From CAYRGG01 sp964423745 (GTDB lineage: Bacteria > Pseudomonadota > Gammaproteobacteria > Competibacterales > Competibacteraceae), in the NCBI GenBank assembly GCA_964423745.1, contig CAYRGG010000006.1:45009-109008 (forward strand): DNA of 64,000 nt, read 5' to 3'. Numbering within the stretch: position 1 is the first letter of the stretch; each line of letters begins with the position of its first letter. The notes beneath the pieces are model-generated. The model had not been told where the DNA came from and searched no databases. It saw only the letters and a list, made by a program, of their open reading frames with translations. Below are positions 1-7,706 of the stretch, one piece after another. A program made the translations under genes and the position numbers.

Positions 1-23
1 TAGCAGTAACAAAAGAAAATATC

Positions 24-404
24 TCAGTTCCCCAAAATATGTTGCGCTAAAGTTCTTTGCACATCGAGAACGCTTGCGCCCTTTTTGAACTGGTGTTGAA
101 TGGGCATGGATTCCCCGGAAATGTAGATTTTCAACTCAGCATCCAGGTCGAAATGCCCTGCGGTCTCGACACTAAAACGCACAATGCTTTTATAAGGAAT
201 CGATTGATATTCCGCCTTCTTACCGGTCATACCTTGTTTATCCACAATCATTAAGCGTCTATTGGTAAATATTAAGGTATCGCGGATGAGTTTGTAGGCA
301 AGATCCACAGTCTCGCCCGGTATTAATAGATTGGCTATTTCTGTTTCCAGTTTTTGCGTATCCACTTCAGACGCATTACCCAACATACCTGAAAGAAACC
401 CCAT
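24..404 (-). CDS. PH domain-containing protein (bacterial bPH type)
   Basis: A small soluble protein of about 126 residues that looks like one bacterial pleckstrin-homology domain. The core shows the usual pattern of an ETV-like strand, a short DTLIFTNRRLMIVDKQG hairpin and an IPYKSIVRFSVE strand, as in YvbH/DUF1696-type proteins. No signal peptide or membrane segment is visible. Two ATG codons are adjacent in frame. The second (404) lies 7 nt from a GGAG and is preferred over the first (407), which lies 4 nt away. It is co-directional with rtcR, with only about 30 bp between them, so it may belong to the same transcript. Function is unknown. Confidence 0.8.
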   Translation of the reverse strand: MGFLSGMLGNASEVDTQKLETEIANLLIPGETVDLAYKLIRDTLIFTNRRLMIVDKQGMTGKKAEYQSIPYKSIVRFSVETAGHFDLDAELKIYISGESMPIQHQFKKGASVLDVQRTLAQHILGN

Positions 405-438
405 CATGGTTCTCCTTTTTACATATGGTTACTCAATG

Positions 439-2067
439 TTATACGGTTTTATTTTTAGACTGCAAATTCGACACCAGTTGCCAATCCAAACCAAACTTAG
501 CCAGATATTTTTGCAGTCTAGCGGAATCGTTAGCACTGCGTTTTTTCTGTCGGGATTGCGCAAACAGTTCCCGCCCTGCCGCCGCTTGGCTAGGATGGCG
601 CTGACACAACTCAACCACATAAGCCAGCTGCACGCGATCAAAAGGATCCAAAGCGCTAACCTGATCTTCATCTAGCAATCTATGGAGACTCTGCTGACCA
701 TCAATGACAGTGGTGTCTACCGCCGGTTGCCAAGCGCGGGTTAAACGATCGATCTCGGCTGCGACAATCGCACTGTTGATCCGCCCGGCGCCAGCTAAAA
801 TACCCATCCGATAGATGCTCGCATTTAGATCCCGAAAGTTATGTCGCCAATGGCCGTTTGGACCGCAAGCAAATTGTAGATATGCGCTACGCGCCGCCTT
901 GTTAAAATCCACCACGCGCCCTTCGTTTTCGGCAAATCGGCGTAGCTCAAACTCAATATTAGGTTCGATATCTTCTTTGCGTTCTGCTAACCCCGGTAGC
1001 TGATAGCTCCACAGATCAATACGCGCTAACAGATCGTCCCTGAAATGACCTGCCGCCACCGCTTGTTGCAAATCTTTATTGGTTCCCGCAATCAGGGTGA
1101 AGGCGCTGCTGACCGGTTGATCGGCGCCCAGGGGATAAAATGATTTTTCTTCCAAGGCGTGGAGTAGCATCGCTTGTTCATCTGTTCCCAGTTCGCCAAT
1201 CTCATCCAGAAACAATAGCCCGCCATCGGCGCATTTCAGTAAACCTGCCCTTTCTTTCTGAGCACCGGTAAACGCTCCTTTAACGTGACCAAATAGCGTT
1301 GACTGGGCTTGATCGCTCCGTAGGGTCGCACAGTTGACACTGACGAACTCCCCCGTCACATGCCCTCGCTGATGTTTCAGCTCATAGATACGCCGCGCCA
1401 ATTCCGTTTTACCAGAGCCAGTGGGGCCACTCAGCAGTATCGGCGCTCGGCTGCGAATGGCAATGGTTTCTATCTGGGTGATGAGCGTGTTAAATCCAGG
1501 GTTTGCGGTTTTGATGCCGGCTTTAAGAAATGCTTCCCCCTCTAACTGCTCGTTATAAAACCGTGCGGAAAGCTGATCGTACTTGGATAGGTCCAAATCG
1601 ATGATCTGATAGGAGCCCTTGTTCCGCACTGTTCCATCGTCGGTTTTGCCAGGGGAAAGCTGCAGCAGCTTGGCAGGCAAATGACGACTCTCCGCCAACA
1701 AAAACCAACAAATCTGAGCCACATGGGTGCCTGTGGTGATGTTCACCAAATAGCGGGTCTCTTGATCGAAGCGCTGCTGCTTAACAAAGTCGAATAGCTT
1801 GGCATATACCTCTTCAAAATCCCACGGTTGCACAAAGTTCATGGGATGAAGCGTGACTTTAATGGTGTCCCGGCAAAAGCGTGCGTCGTCTGCCACCCGA
1901 TTCGCTAACCCCAGGGAATGATTGTCGTGGAGCAGCACCAACTCATCCACCACCAGATCTTCATGCATCGCCAAGGCAACATTAGGCCGCCACTTATCCC
2001 AACGGCTTACCCGACGTCCGGCAAAGTCCAACTGTATGCCGAGAATACTGAAAACCACGGTTCTCAT
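439..2067 (-). CDS. rtcR: RtcR, sigma-54-dependent activator with CARF sensor domain
   Basis: Transcription activator of RNA-repair-type operons, 542 residues. The N-terminal third is the RtcR-type CARF ligand-sensing domain, with the motif VNITTGTHVAQICWFLLAES. The central AAA+ ATPase has Walker A GPTGSGKTELA, Walker B GLLFLDEIGEL and the sigma-54 contact loop GAFTGA. The C-terminal part should carry the DNA-binding helix-turn-helix. In Escherichia coli and Salmonella, RtcR is activated after nucleic acid damage and drives rtcBA or rsr-yrl-rtcBA. Here it is divergent from a sigma-54 promoter (2251-2268) that leads into structured RNA and a slipin gene, with no rtcA or rtcB in the window. A clear AAAGGAAC ribosome site precedes the ATG. 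Confidence 0.93.
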   Translation of the reverse strand: MRTVVFSILGIQLDFAGRRVSRWDKWRPNVALAMHEDLVVDELVLLHDNHSLGLANRVADDARFCRDTIKVTLHPMNFVQPWDFEEVYAKLFDFVKQQRFDQETRYLVNITTGTHVAQICWFLLAESRHLPAKLLQLSPGKTDDGTVRNKGSYQIIDLDLSKYDQLSARFYNEQLEGEAFLKAGIKTANPGFNTLITQIETIAIRSRAPILLSGPTGSGKTELARRIYELKHQRGHVTGEFVSVNCATLRSDQAQSTLFGHVKGAFTGAQKERAGLLKCADGGLLFLDEIGELGTDEQAMLLHALEEKSFYPLGADQPVSSAFTLIAGTNKDLQQAVAAGHFRDDLLARIDLWSYQLPGLAERKEDIEPNIEFELRRFAENEGRVVDFNKAARSAYLQFACGPNGHWRHNFRDLNASIYRMGILAGAGRINSAIVAAEIDRLTRAWQPAVDTTVIDGQQSLHRLLDEDQVSALDPFDRVQLAYVVELCQRHPSQAAAGRELFAQSRQKKRSANDSARLQKYLAKFGLDWQLVSNLQSKNKTV

Positions 2068-2113
2068 TGGCGTTCCTTTGTCATTTGATGAGAAAACTCA
2101 TATGGATATATAT

Positions 2114-2129
2114 CTATCTATATAGATAG
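2114..2129. promoter_or_regulatory. Perfect 16-bp palindrome, candidate RtcR upstream activating site
   Basis: CTATCTATATAGATAG is a perfect palindrome in the rtcR-slipin divergent region. It lies about 135 bp upstream of the sigma-54 promoter, a normal distance for an enhancer site of a sigma-54 activator, and about 45 bp upstream of the rtcR start. It may therefore serve activation of the RNA/slipin operon, autoregulation of rtcR, or both. Binding is inferred from position and symmetry only. Confidence 0.45.
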
Positions 2130-2250
2130 TTTAACCACTTACCCTGCTTATGGTAGATAAATAGGGATTAACTGAAAATAATTTAAAATAGTATTGTTTA
2201 TCATTATCTTAAGTAATTTTCACTAGACGCTTTCTGAGCATGACTGCAGC

Positions 2251-2268
2251 TTGGCACAGCTCTAGCAA
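2251..2268 (+). promoter_or_regulatory. Sigma-54 (-24/-12) promoter
   Basis: The sequence TTGGCACAGCTCTAGCAA matches the sigma-54 consensus (TGGCAC, N5, TTGCA). The invariant GG and GC dinucleotides are present with exactly 10 bp between them; the only notable deviation is TA for TT in the -12 box. It points toward the tRNA-like RNA and slipin, and away from rtcR. The predicted transcript start is near 2278-2280. Confidence 0.8.
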
Positions 2269-2360
2269 TTACACCCTGTGAATGCCTAACGCAAAGGTGC
2301 TGATTCTGTAAGCCAGCCTGGCATGGGCCAGTCAATCCCTCATGTACCGCGTGGTGTTCA

Positions 2361-2431
2361 GACTTGATAGCTCAGTTGGTAGAGCGATGGATATCACTCC
2401 ATTTGGCGCAGGTTCAACTCCTGCTCAAGTA
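2361..2431 (+). ncRNA. tRNA-like cloverleaf RNA in the RtcR-controlled leader
   Basis: The sequence folds as a tRNA. The acceptor strands GACTTGA and TCAAGTA pair over six bases. Positions 8-9 are TA, and the D arm is GCTC-AGTTGGTA-GAGC. The anticodon-like arm is ATGGA/TCCAT and the T arm is GCAGG-TTCAACT-CCTGC. It departs from a working tRNA: the anticodon loop has six nucleotides (TATCAC) instead of seven, the terminal acceptor pair is mismatched, and no CCA follows. It lies about 80 nt downstream of the sigma-54 start. It is best read as a tRNA mimic or a degenerate tRNA co-opted into the RtcR regulon. A comparable tRNA-mimic module is known in the bacterial Y RNA YrlA of rsr-rtc operons, but homology to YrlA is not shown here. 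Confidence 0.6.
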
Positions 2432-2438
2432 CAAAAAA

Positions 2439-2491
2439 CCGAACTTTTAATTCGGCATGGTAAAGGTCATTGACCTGGGGTTCGACTCCCC
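2439..2491 (+). ncRNA. Second tRNA-like segment: Lys-type anticodon arm plus T arm
   Basis: Just after the first tRNA-like element lies an arm CCGAA-CTTTTAA-TTCGG (2439-2455), a textbook 5-bp anticodon stem with a 7-nt loop that would present UUU. A short hairpin AGGTC-ATT-GACCT follows, like a long variable arm. Then comes a T arm GGGG-TTCGACT-CCCC (2477-2491) with a consensus T loop. No D arm or matching 5' acceptor strand is found upstream. The piece is therefore either a partial tRNA relic or a domain of a larger structured RNA. It should be on the same transcript as the preceding element. Confidence 0.5.
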
Positions 2492-2710
2492 TTGTCGTCA
2501 TAAACGACACCCTTATAACAAGGGCTTCGGCCCACAGCCAGTGGGAATAGCCGGGCGCAGTTGGCCCGGACCAGTACCACCAAACACCGGTCGGCAGCGT
2601 TACTGTCCACAGGATTAGCTTCAGACGAAGGCCAACCTGATGAGTGACCGGCCCAGGAGGCGCTAAGCAAGTGATCCAAACACCTAGTCCAAGATTAGGT
2701 CAGGAGCGCT
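2488..2710 (+). ncRNA. Highly structured RNA domain between tRNA-like modules and slipin
   Basis: A run of stable helices can be drawn by eye. These are GGGC-TTCG-GCCC (2522-2533), CCCAC/GTGGG (2531-2545, competing with the former), CCGGGC/GCCCGG (2551-2569) and a long-range CCGGTC/GACCGG (2587-2592 with 2646-2651). The long-range helix encloses CTTC-AGAC-GAAG (2619-2630). Further on are GCGCT/AGCGC (2660-2664 with 2705-2709), enclosing ACCTA/TAGGT (2682-2700). An alternative helix CCCTTGT/ACAAGGG can form near 2489-2523. No protein reading frame fits. The domain could be a self-standing small RNA or the 5' leader of the slipin mRNA. I do not recognise it as a known family. Confidence 0.5.
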
Positions 2711-2806
2711 TATCTAGTAGCTAGGGTCTGTCACCTTGAGGGTCCGCTCAATCTACACTGATTTTGCAACGGTATCCCCCGACCGGTACTTTATGAGGAA
2801 ATAATA

Positions 2807-3988
2807 ATGTTTGGTATAAAAAGAATTTTGGTGGCGGATAACGAGCGTGTTGTGTTGTTTAAAAATCGCCGCTTTGCACAAGTGTTAACACCTGGCGAAT
2901 ACACACTGGTTGATCTGAAGAACCGTATGGAAACGGTTACCTTTAACCTGGATTTGGTAGAAGTGGTAGACAGCAAACTGGACTGGTTGCTGCAACAGCC
3001 CAGCTTTGCCAGATTGGTGGATTGCTACCAGCTTAATCGTGAAGAAATAGCGATCTTATACCAGCGAAACGAGATGGTGCGTTTGGTGGAACCCGGTGAG
3101 CGTTTGGTGGTATGGAGAGATGCGGCTGATGCCCGGGTCGAAGTAATCCCAGTGGCAGAGCTGACCCCAGTGCAAGATCCACTGCTGTCGCAACTGCAGA
3201 AAAAAGGTTGGGAACGCTCGGCAAAAGGCTATAGGTTAGTGAGTGTTTCAGTACCGGCACAGCAGGTAGCGCTGTTGTTTGATAACGGTAACTATGTAAA
3301 AACCTTGCCGTCGGGTCGGTATGGTTACTGGAACTACAACCGGGATGTCTCGTTGGATCTGTATGACTTAAAACTACAAACCACCGAGGTCAGTGGCCAG
3401 GAGATTCTGACCAAGGATCGGGTGAGCCTGCGGGTTAACCTGAGTGCCAGCTATAAGATCAGCGATGTGGTGCTGGCCGCCGAATCGGTCAACAACCTGA
3501 GCGATTATATCTATCGGCAGCTACAGTTGGCGCTGCGAGAAGTGATTGGCACCCGTTCACTGGATGAGTTACTGGCGGATAAAAACGTAGTCAGCGCTGT
3601 GGTGCAGAAACAAAGTCAGACCCGTTTGGCGGATGTGGGTGTGTCGCTGATGGCTGTGGGTGTCCGGGATATCATCCTGCCCGGTGAGATGAAGGATATT
3701 CTCAATCAGGTGGTGCAGGCCCAGAAGGCGGCGGAAGCCAACGTCATTAAGCGACGGGAAGAGACTGCCGCGACCCGTTCGCTACAGAACACCGCGAAGT
3801 TTATGGAGGGTAATCCTACCCTGCTGCGGTTGAAGGAATTGGAGACATTGGAAAAAGTGGCGGAGCGGATCGACCGTATCACCGTCGTGGGTGGTTTGGA
3901 TCAGGTGCTCAACAATATGGTGACCATTAATCCAACAGGTAACAATAGTGGTGCGTCGTCAAACGTCACCAAAATAGATAACGGTTAA
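2807..3988 (+). CDS. Slipin family (SPFH/band 7) protein of the RtcR module
   Basis: A 393-residue SPFH protein of the slipin type found with RtcR in RNA-repair-like operons. The canonical band-7 part runs from about residue 180 (LKLQTTEVSGQEILTKDRV) to 310. It is followed by a helical, charged stretch (QAQKAAEANVIKRREETAAT) typical of SPFH oligomerisation. It has no N-terminal transmembrane hairpin, unlike stomatins. The N-terminal part looks like an internal duplication: VVLFKNRRFAQVLTPGEYTL near residue 20 resembles VALLFDNGNYVKTLPSGRY near residue 156. A GAGGAAAT site precedes the ATG. It is the only protein gene visible downstream of the sigma-54 promoter, and a terminator follows it. 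The cellular role of this slipin class is not established. Confidence 0.88.
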   Translation: MFGIKRILVADNERVVLFKNRRFAQVLTPGEYTLVDLKNRMETVTFNLDLVEVVDSKLDWLLQQPSFARLVDCYQLNREEIAILYQRNEMVRLVEPGERLVVWRDAADARVEVIPVAELTPVQDPLLSQLQKKGWERSAKGYRLVSVSVPAQQVALLFDNGNYVKTLPSGRYGYWNYNRDVSLDLYDLKLQTTEVSGQEILTKDRVSLRVNLSASYKISDVVLAAESVNNLSDYIYRQLQLALREVIGTRSLDELLADKNVVSAVVQKQSQTRLADVGVSLMAVGVRDIILPGEMKDILNQVVQAQKAAEANVIKRREETAATRSLQNTAKFMEGNPTLLRLKELETLEKVAERIDRITVVGGLDQVLNNMVTINPTGNNSGASSNVTKIDNG

Positions 3989-4005
3989 ACCGATATAAGC
4001 AACTA

Positions 4006-4040
4006 ATCAGCAGGTCCCCATGGGCCTGCTGATTTTTTTT
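4006..4040 (+). terminator. Rho-independent terminator after slipin
   Basis: A hairpin with arms ATCAGCAGG (4006-4014) and CCTGCTGAT (4024-4032 region) is followed by eight T residues. It closes the RtcR-dependent transcription unit 18 bp after the slipin stop codon. Confidence 0.85.
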
Positions 4041-4243
4041 GCCCCAAGAGTCTCGAAAGGTACGGAAGATCTCGACGTACCCACCAAAGCAGTAAAAGGG
4101 AACAACACACTGGAAAAGAGGCCGCCGACCCTCTAACCCCACTAATACAGAAAGCCATATCTAAGTATGATAAATTACTGAGCTAATTTCCACTTCAACG
4201 CAGACTAACCTCACCGGTTAGCTTAGCCGCTAGAGATCAATTC

Positions 4244-4717
4244 ATGGCTCAGTATATTGCAGAAGTCCTGTGGCTCCGCGGCGAGCAGGAATTTTTTAGC
4301 AACCGCTACAGTAGGCGGCATTTACTTCGTTTTGATGGAGGCATCGAGATTGTCGGTTCCTCCTCTCCACAGGTTGTCCCGGTCCCCCTATCTGATCCGT
4401 CAGCGGTTGATCCAGAGGAAGCCTTTGTTGCCTCTCTGTCGAGCTGCCACATGCTTTGGTTTCTTTCCATTGCAGCAAGTCAAAAATTTTGCGTTGATCG
4501 CTACTTCGATGCAGCCATAGGCGTCATGGCGAAAAATGCCCAGGGAAAGATGGCAATGACCTTGGTTACACTAAGACCAGAGGTGCAGTTTTCCAGCAAC
4601 CCTACACCCACCTGCGAGCAGATAGAGCAAATGCACCATGCAGCCCATGAGGCATGCTTCATTGCCAACTCAGTAAAAACCGAAGTGCGCTGTGAGCCAG
4701 TGTATCTCGTTCGCTGA
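4244..4717 (+). CDS. OsmC family protein
   Basis: A 157-residue OsmC/Ohr-fold protein, a family of thiol-dependent peroxide-reducing enzymes. The two catalytic cysteines are visible in the motifs SSCHMLWFLSIA and EACFIANSV, with the expected spacing. The order of an N-terminal beta sheet followed by two long helices is consistent. The ribosome site is weak (GAGA). No regulator such as OhrR is adjacent, so the exact subfamily (OsmC, YhfA or another) is left open. It stands alone between the slipin terminator and the MscS gene. Confidence 0.85.
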   Translation: MAQYIAEVLWLRGEQEFFSNRYSRRHLLRFDGGIEIVGSSSPQVVPVPLSDPSAVDPEEAFVASLSSCHMLWFLSIAASQKFCVDRYFDAAIGVMAKNAQGKMAMTLVTLRPEVQFSSNPTPTCEQIEQMHHAAHEACFIANSVKTEVRCEPVYLVR

Positions 4718-4812
4718 CCATTTACTGGTTAAGCGTTGAAGATAGCAACCTTTATATTAACCCAGGTTTTGCTGTTACCCCTCTCAACCATTTCATATTT
4801 AAATCAAGAAAA

Positions 4813-5727
4813 ATGAATCCAGAACAAGTTCCGCAATCTTTCAATCAAGTGCTAATGTCTATACGGGATACCCTGTTGCAGATTTGGGCCGATTTCGTCG
4901 AGCGTATGCCGTTTATTGCAGCAGGGTTAGTGATTTTGCTAATTACCTGGCTAGTGGTAGCTATGACTGTGCAGGTTATCACCAGCACCTTACGCCGTTC
5001 GCAAATTCGCGGGTCTTTGCGGGAACTGATCCTCAGGCTTATCAGTATCAGCATCTGGATTGTTGGCATCATGACAGCCGCTATCATCATTTTTCCAGGA
5101 CTGACGCCTGCAAAGGCGTTAGGCGCGATGGGTGTTATCTCCATTGCGGTGGGTTTTGCGTTTAAAGATATTTTTGAAAACTTCTTTGCTGGGATTTTAT
5201 TGCTTTGGCGTTTTCCTTTCGAGCGAGGAGACTTTATCGAGTGTGAGGGTATTGAAGGCCGTGTGGAAGATGTCACGGTGCGCATGACGCAGATCCGTAA
5301 GGTATCCGGGGAGTTAATGGTCGTACCTAACTCATTCTTATTTATGAATCCAGTCAAGGTGCTGACCAACCTCAACCGCCGCCGGGTGACGATTATCGCT
5401 GGCGTAGCCTACGGTGAGCAGGTAACTCAGGCTGTTGATGTCATCGAGAAAGCTGTCCAGCAGTGCGACACCGTGCGTCAAGACCAGCCGGTAGAGATTT
5501 TCCCACAAGGGTTTGGCAACAGCAGCATCGATATTGAAGTGACCTGGTGGACTGGCCCGCAACCGGTGGACATACGTCGCTCCCGAGGCGAGGTGGTCAC
5601 TGCAATTAAATGGGCCCTAGACGAGGCTGGTATCGAGATTCCATTCCCTTATCGTACCTTGACTTTTAAAGAGCCTCTGGAGACGCGGGTTATGTCGGCG
5701 AAGAAACTCAAGTCCGTTGGTGAGTGA
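4813..5727 (+). CDS. Small-conductance mechanosensitive channel (MscS family)
   Basis: A 304-residue inner-membrane channel that releases solutes on hypo-osmotic shock. Three hydrophobic segments lie in the first 120 residues. The third is the Gly/Ala-rich pore helix (ALGAMGVISIAVGFAFKDI), followed by FENFFAGILLLW and the MscS beta domain (GDFIECEGIEGRVEDVTVRMTQI cut by strands). The C-terminal alpha/beta portion ends near residue 290. The length fits the short MscS type. The 85-bp upstream gap is AT-rich, and no operon partner is evident. Confidence 0.92.
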   Translation: MNPEQVPQSFNQVLMSIRDTLLQIWADFVERMPFIAAGLVILLITWLVVAMTVQVITSTLRRSQIRGSLRELILRLISISIWIVGIMTAAIIIFPGLTPAKALGAMGVISIAVGFAFKDIFENFFAGILLLWRFPFERGDFIECEGIEGRVEDVTVRMTQIRKVSGELMVVPNSFLFMNPVKVLTNLNRRRVTIIAGVAYGEQVTQAVDVIEKAVQQCDTVRQDQPVEIFPQGFGNSSIDIEVTWWTGPQPVDIRRSRGEVVTAIKWALDEAGIEIPFPYRTLTFKEPLETRVMSAKKLKSVGE

Positions 5728-5820
5728 TTTCCACGTTTTATTCGTCTCGGAAAAACTTAAAACCTAGAATACATTGAAAGATTAAAGTCCCATAGAAGTT
5801 AGTAAAGATACTGAGAAACA

Positions 5821-6519
5821 ATGCAATACCTTACAGGTCAGTTTAAGCTTTATCTGCTAATACTTGCTTTCTTTAATGTTGCCTGTGGAAACACACAGCC
5901 ACAGTTAGCGGTCGACTCCATCGCCCATGAGCCCTATTACCAGAGCCCTGTGCTATTAACCCTTGCATGGCGTCTGCCTGTCGCGGCAATGTATAAAGAC
6001 GATTTTGAGTATCAGATAAATGCCGCTTTCTGTGGACCCGCCACTGTTGTCAGTGTGTTTGGATCGTTAGGAGTGAAACCGGAACATACTCAAAGTAGCC
6101 TGTTTGAGAAAGCCGATGTCGGCTATTGGAAAGCTCGTATTATGGGGTTAACGCTTGATGAGATGACAGAGCTGATGAAAGCGAATTCAAACCTTGCTAT
6201 CATTGCTCACCGGAATCTGTTAGAAACCCAATTTCGCAGCTATTTACGCAAAACAAATAATCCAAACTATCGTCTTGTTATCAATTTTCATCGAGAACCG
6301 CTATTCGGCGTTGATATAGGGCATTTTTCCCCCATCGGCGGCTATCTGGAAAAGCAGGATCTGGTTTTCGTGCTCGACGTTTTGGAGGATTATCAGCCTT
6401 TCTTAGTGCCAGCCGATCGATTATTCGAGGCCATGGATACCATCGATGGATCCACGGGGCAGAAACGAGGTCTAATTTTAGTGCAGGCAGTGGCTAATAA
6501 TGAGCTAATAACTCCATGA
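5821..6519 (+). CDS. Phytochelatin synthase-like cysteine peptidase
   Basis: A 232-residue protein of the phytochelatin synthase fold (papain-like transpeptidase). The catalytic triad can be placed at Cys71 (INAAFCGPATVV), His168 (DIGHFSPIGGY) and Asp186 (FVLDVLED). Bacterial members mostly hydrolyse glutathione to gamma-Glu-Cys rather than build phytochelatins, so peptidase activity is the safer guess. The N terminus has a hydrophobic segment (LYLLILAFFNVACGN) ending at a cysteine. This suggests export, possibly as a lipoprotein with a non-ideal lipobox. Its stop overlaps the start of the next gene by ATGA, so the two are translationally coupled. Confidence 0.85.
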   Translation: MQYLTGQFKLYLLILAFFNVACGNTQPQLAVDSIAHEPYYQSPVLLTLAWRLPVAAMYKDDFEYQINAAFCGPATVVSVFGSLGVKPEHTQSSLFEKADVGYWKARIMGLTLDEMTELMKANSNLAIIAHRNLLETQFRSYLRKTNNPNYRLVINFHREPLFGVDIGHFSPIGGYLEKQDLVFVLDVLEDYQPFLVPADRLFEAMDTIDGSTGQKRGLILVQAVANNELITP

Positions 6520-7496
6520 CCGACGATTACGATAGTCCCTGGAAGGATGTGCTAGAGCGTTACTTTCAGGCATTTATAGCTTTTTGCTTTCCCCAAGCTC
6601 ATGACGAGATCAATTGGGTGAGAGGCTACGAAAGCCTCGATACCGAATTGCAGCAAATCGTGCGGGATGCAGACAGCGGTCGCCGTTTAGCCGATAAACT
6701 GATGAAGGTTTGGCGCTGCGATGGGCAAGAACAAATTGTTTTGATCCACATCGAAGTGCAAGGCGAGCCGGACTCCAAGTTCACTGAACGGATGTTTATC
6801 TATCACTACCGGCTTTATGATCGTTATCGTCAGCCCATTGTTAGTATAGCTGTGTTGGGGGACGATCAATCCAACTGGCGACCCGAGCAGTATCAAACGG
6901 AGCTTTGGGGGTGCCAAACGCGCTTACGTTTTCCAGTGGTGAAGCTTATGGATTACACAGCAAATTGGCAGGTTTTAGAAAATAGCGCCAATCCCTTCGC
7001 CACCCTAATCATGGCGCACCTTAAAACCAAAGCTACCCGGCATGATCCATCCGGTCGCTTGGTTTGGAAACTACGATTAGTAAAACGACTTTACGAAAAA
7101 GGTTATAACCGCGAAGATGTATTAGAAATGTTTCGGTTTATTGACTGGTTGCTGGCGCTGCCGCCAGAATTAGAACAGCAATTTACTGTACAGTTGAGTG
7201 ACTATGAGGCTGCCATGAGTACACCATATATCACTAGCATAGAGCGACTAGGTATTGAGAAAGGCCGTCAGCAGGGACTTGAGCAGGGACTTGAGCAGGG
7301 ACTTGAGCAGGGTATATTGCAAGGCGAACGTCAGTTGTTGGTACGCCAAGCTCGGCTGCGTTTTGGAGATGCTGTAGCAGAAGCTTTGGGAAAAAAGATC
7401 GAACCAATCAATGACCCAGAGCGATTAGCTGACATCGGGGTGTGGATTATCGAGTGCGAATCCGGTGAGGCGCTGTTGACGCGGTTAAAAAGGTAG
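6516..7496 (+). CDS. Rpn-family PD-(D/E)XK nuclease (DUF4351 type)
   Basis: A 326-residue Rpn/transposase-31-like protein. The nuclease core near residues 40-110 contains the IHIEVQGE strand (the E-x-Q of the PD-(D/E)XK fold) and ERMFIYHYRLYDRY. The C-terminal 60 residues match the DUF4351 type (LLVRQARLRFGDAVAEAL). Rpn proteins promote RecA-independent recombination and behave as mobile or selfish elements. Some are phage-defence proteins with variable C-terminal repeats. The start overlaps the previous stop (ATGA). Just before DUF4351 the gene holds three and a half copies of a 12-bp repeat. Confidence 0.85.
   Translation: MTDDYDSPWKDVLERYFQAFIAFCFPQAHDEINWVRGYESLDTELQQIVRDADSGRRLADKLMKVWRCDGQEQIVLIHIEVQGEPDSKFTERMFIYHYRLYDRYRQPIVSIAVLGDDQSNWRPEQYQTELWGCQTRLRFPVVKLMDYTANWQVLENSANPFATLIMAHLKTKATRHDPSGRLVWKLRLVKRLYEKGYNREDVLEMFRFIDWLLALPPELEQQFTVQLSDYEAAMSTPYITSIERLGIEKGRQQGLEQGLEQGLEQGILQGERQLLVRQARLRFGDAVAEALGKKIEPINDPERLADIGVWIIECESGEALLTRLKR
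7271..7312 (+). repeat. 12-bp tandem repeat within rpn, encoding GLEQ units
   Basis: GCAGGGACTTGA is repeated exactly three times, followed by a half copy. It encodes (QGLE)n. The period is a multiple of three, so gain or loss of units by slippage would keep the frame while altering the linker length. Confidence 0.9.
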
Positions 7497-7706
7497 GATG
7501 CCCAAAAGTTGCAAAACTCTTTTATTGTCTAAGAAATTTTGTATTGTGGTTTACGCTGCTTGTAGAACCAGAGAAATAAAAAAAATAACTGGCAGTACCA
7601 ATAGTTTAACTTTGCAAATACTACGTGAAATCCGCGATTTACATAATATTGGCTGGACTTAAAAAACTATACTGAAGATAAGTTTTTACCAAAAAGAGAT
7701 TGAACA

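Noticed and set aside
2439..2510. A circularly permuted tRNA-Lys gene
   Set aside because: The anticodon and T arms precede a TGTCGT/ACGACA pair that could mimic a permuted acceptor stem, but no D arm is found and the anticodon arm is not split as permutation requires.
2636..2643. CTGATGAG, resembling a hammerhead ribozyme core, in the structured RNA
   Set aside because: The second conserved core element (GAAA) and the three flanking stems of a hammerhead cannot be placed around it.
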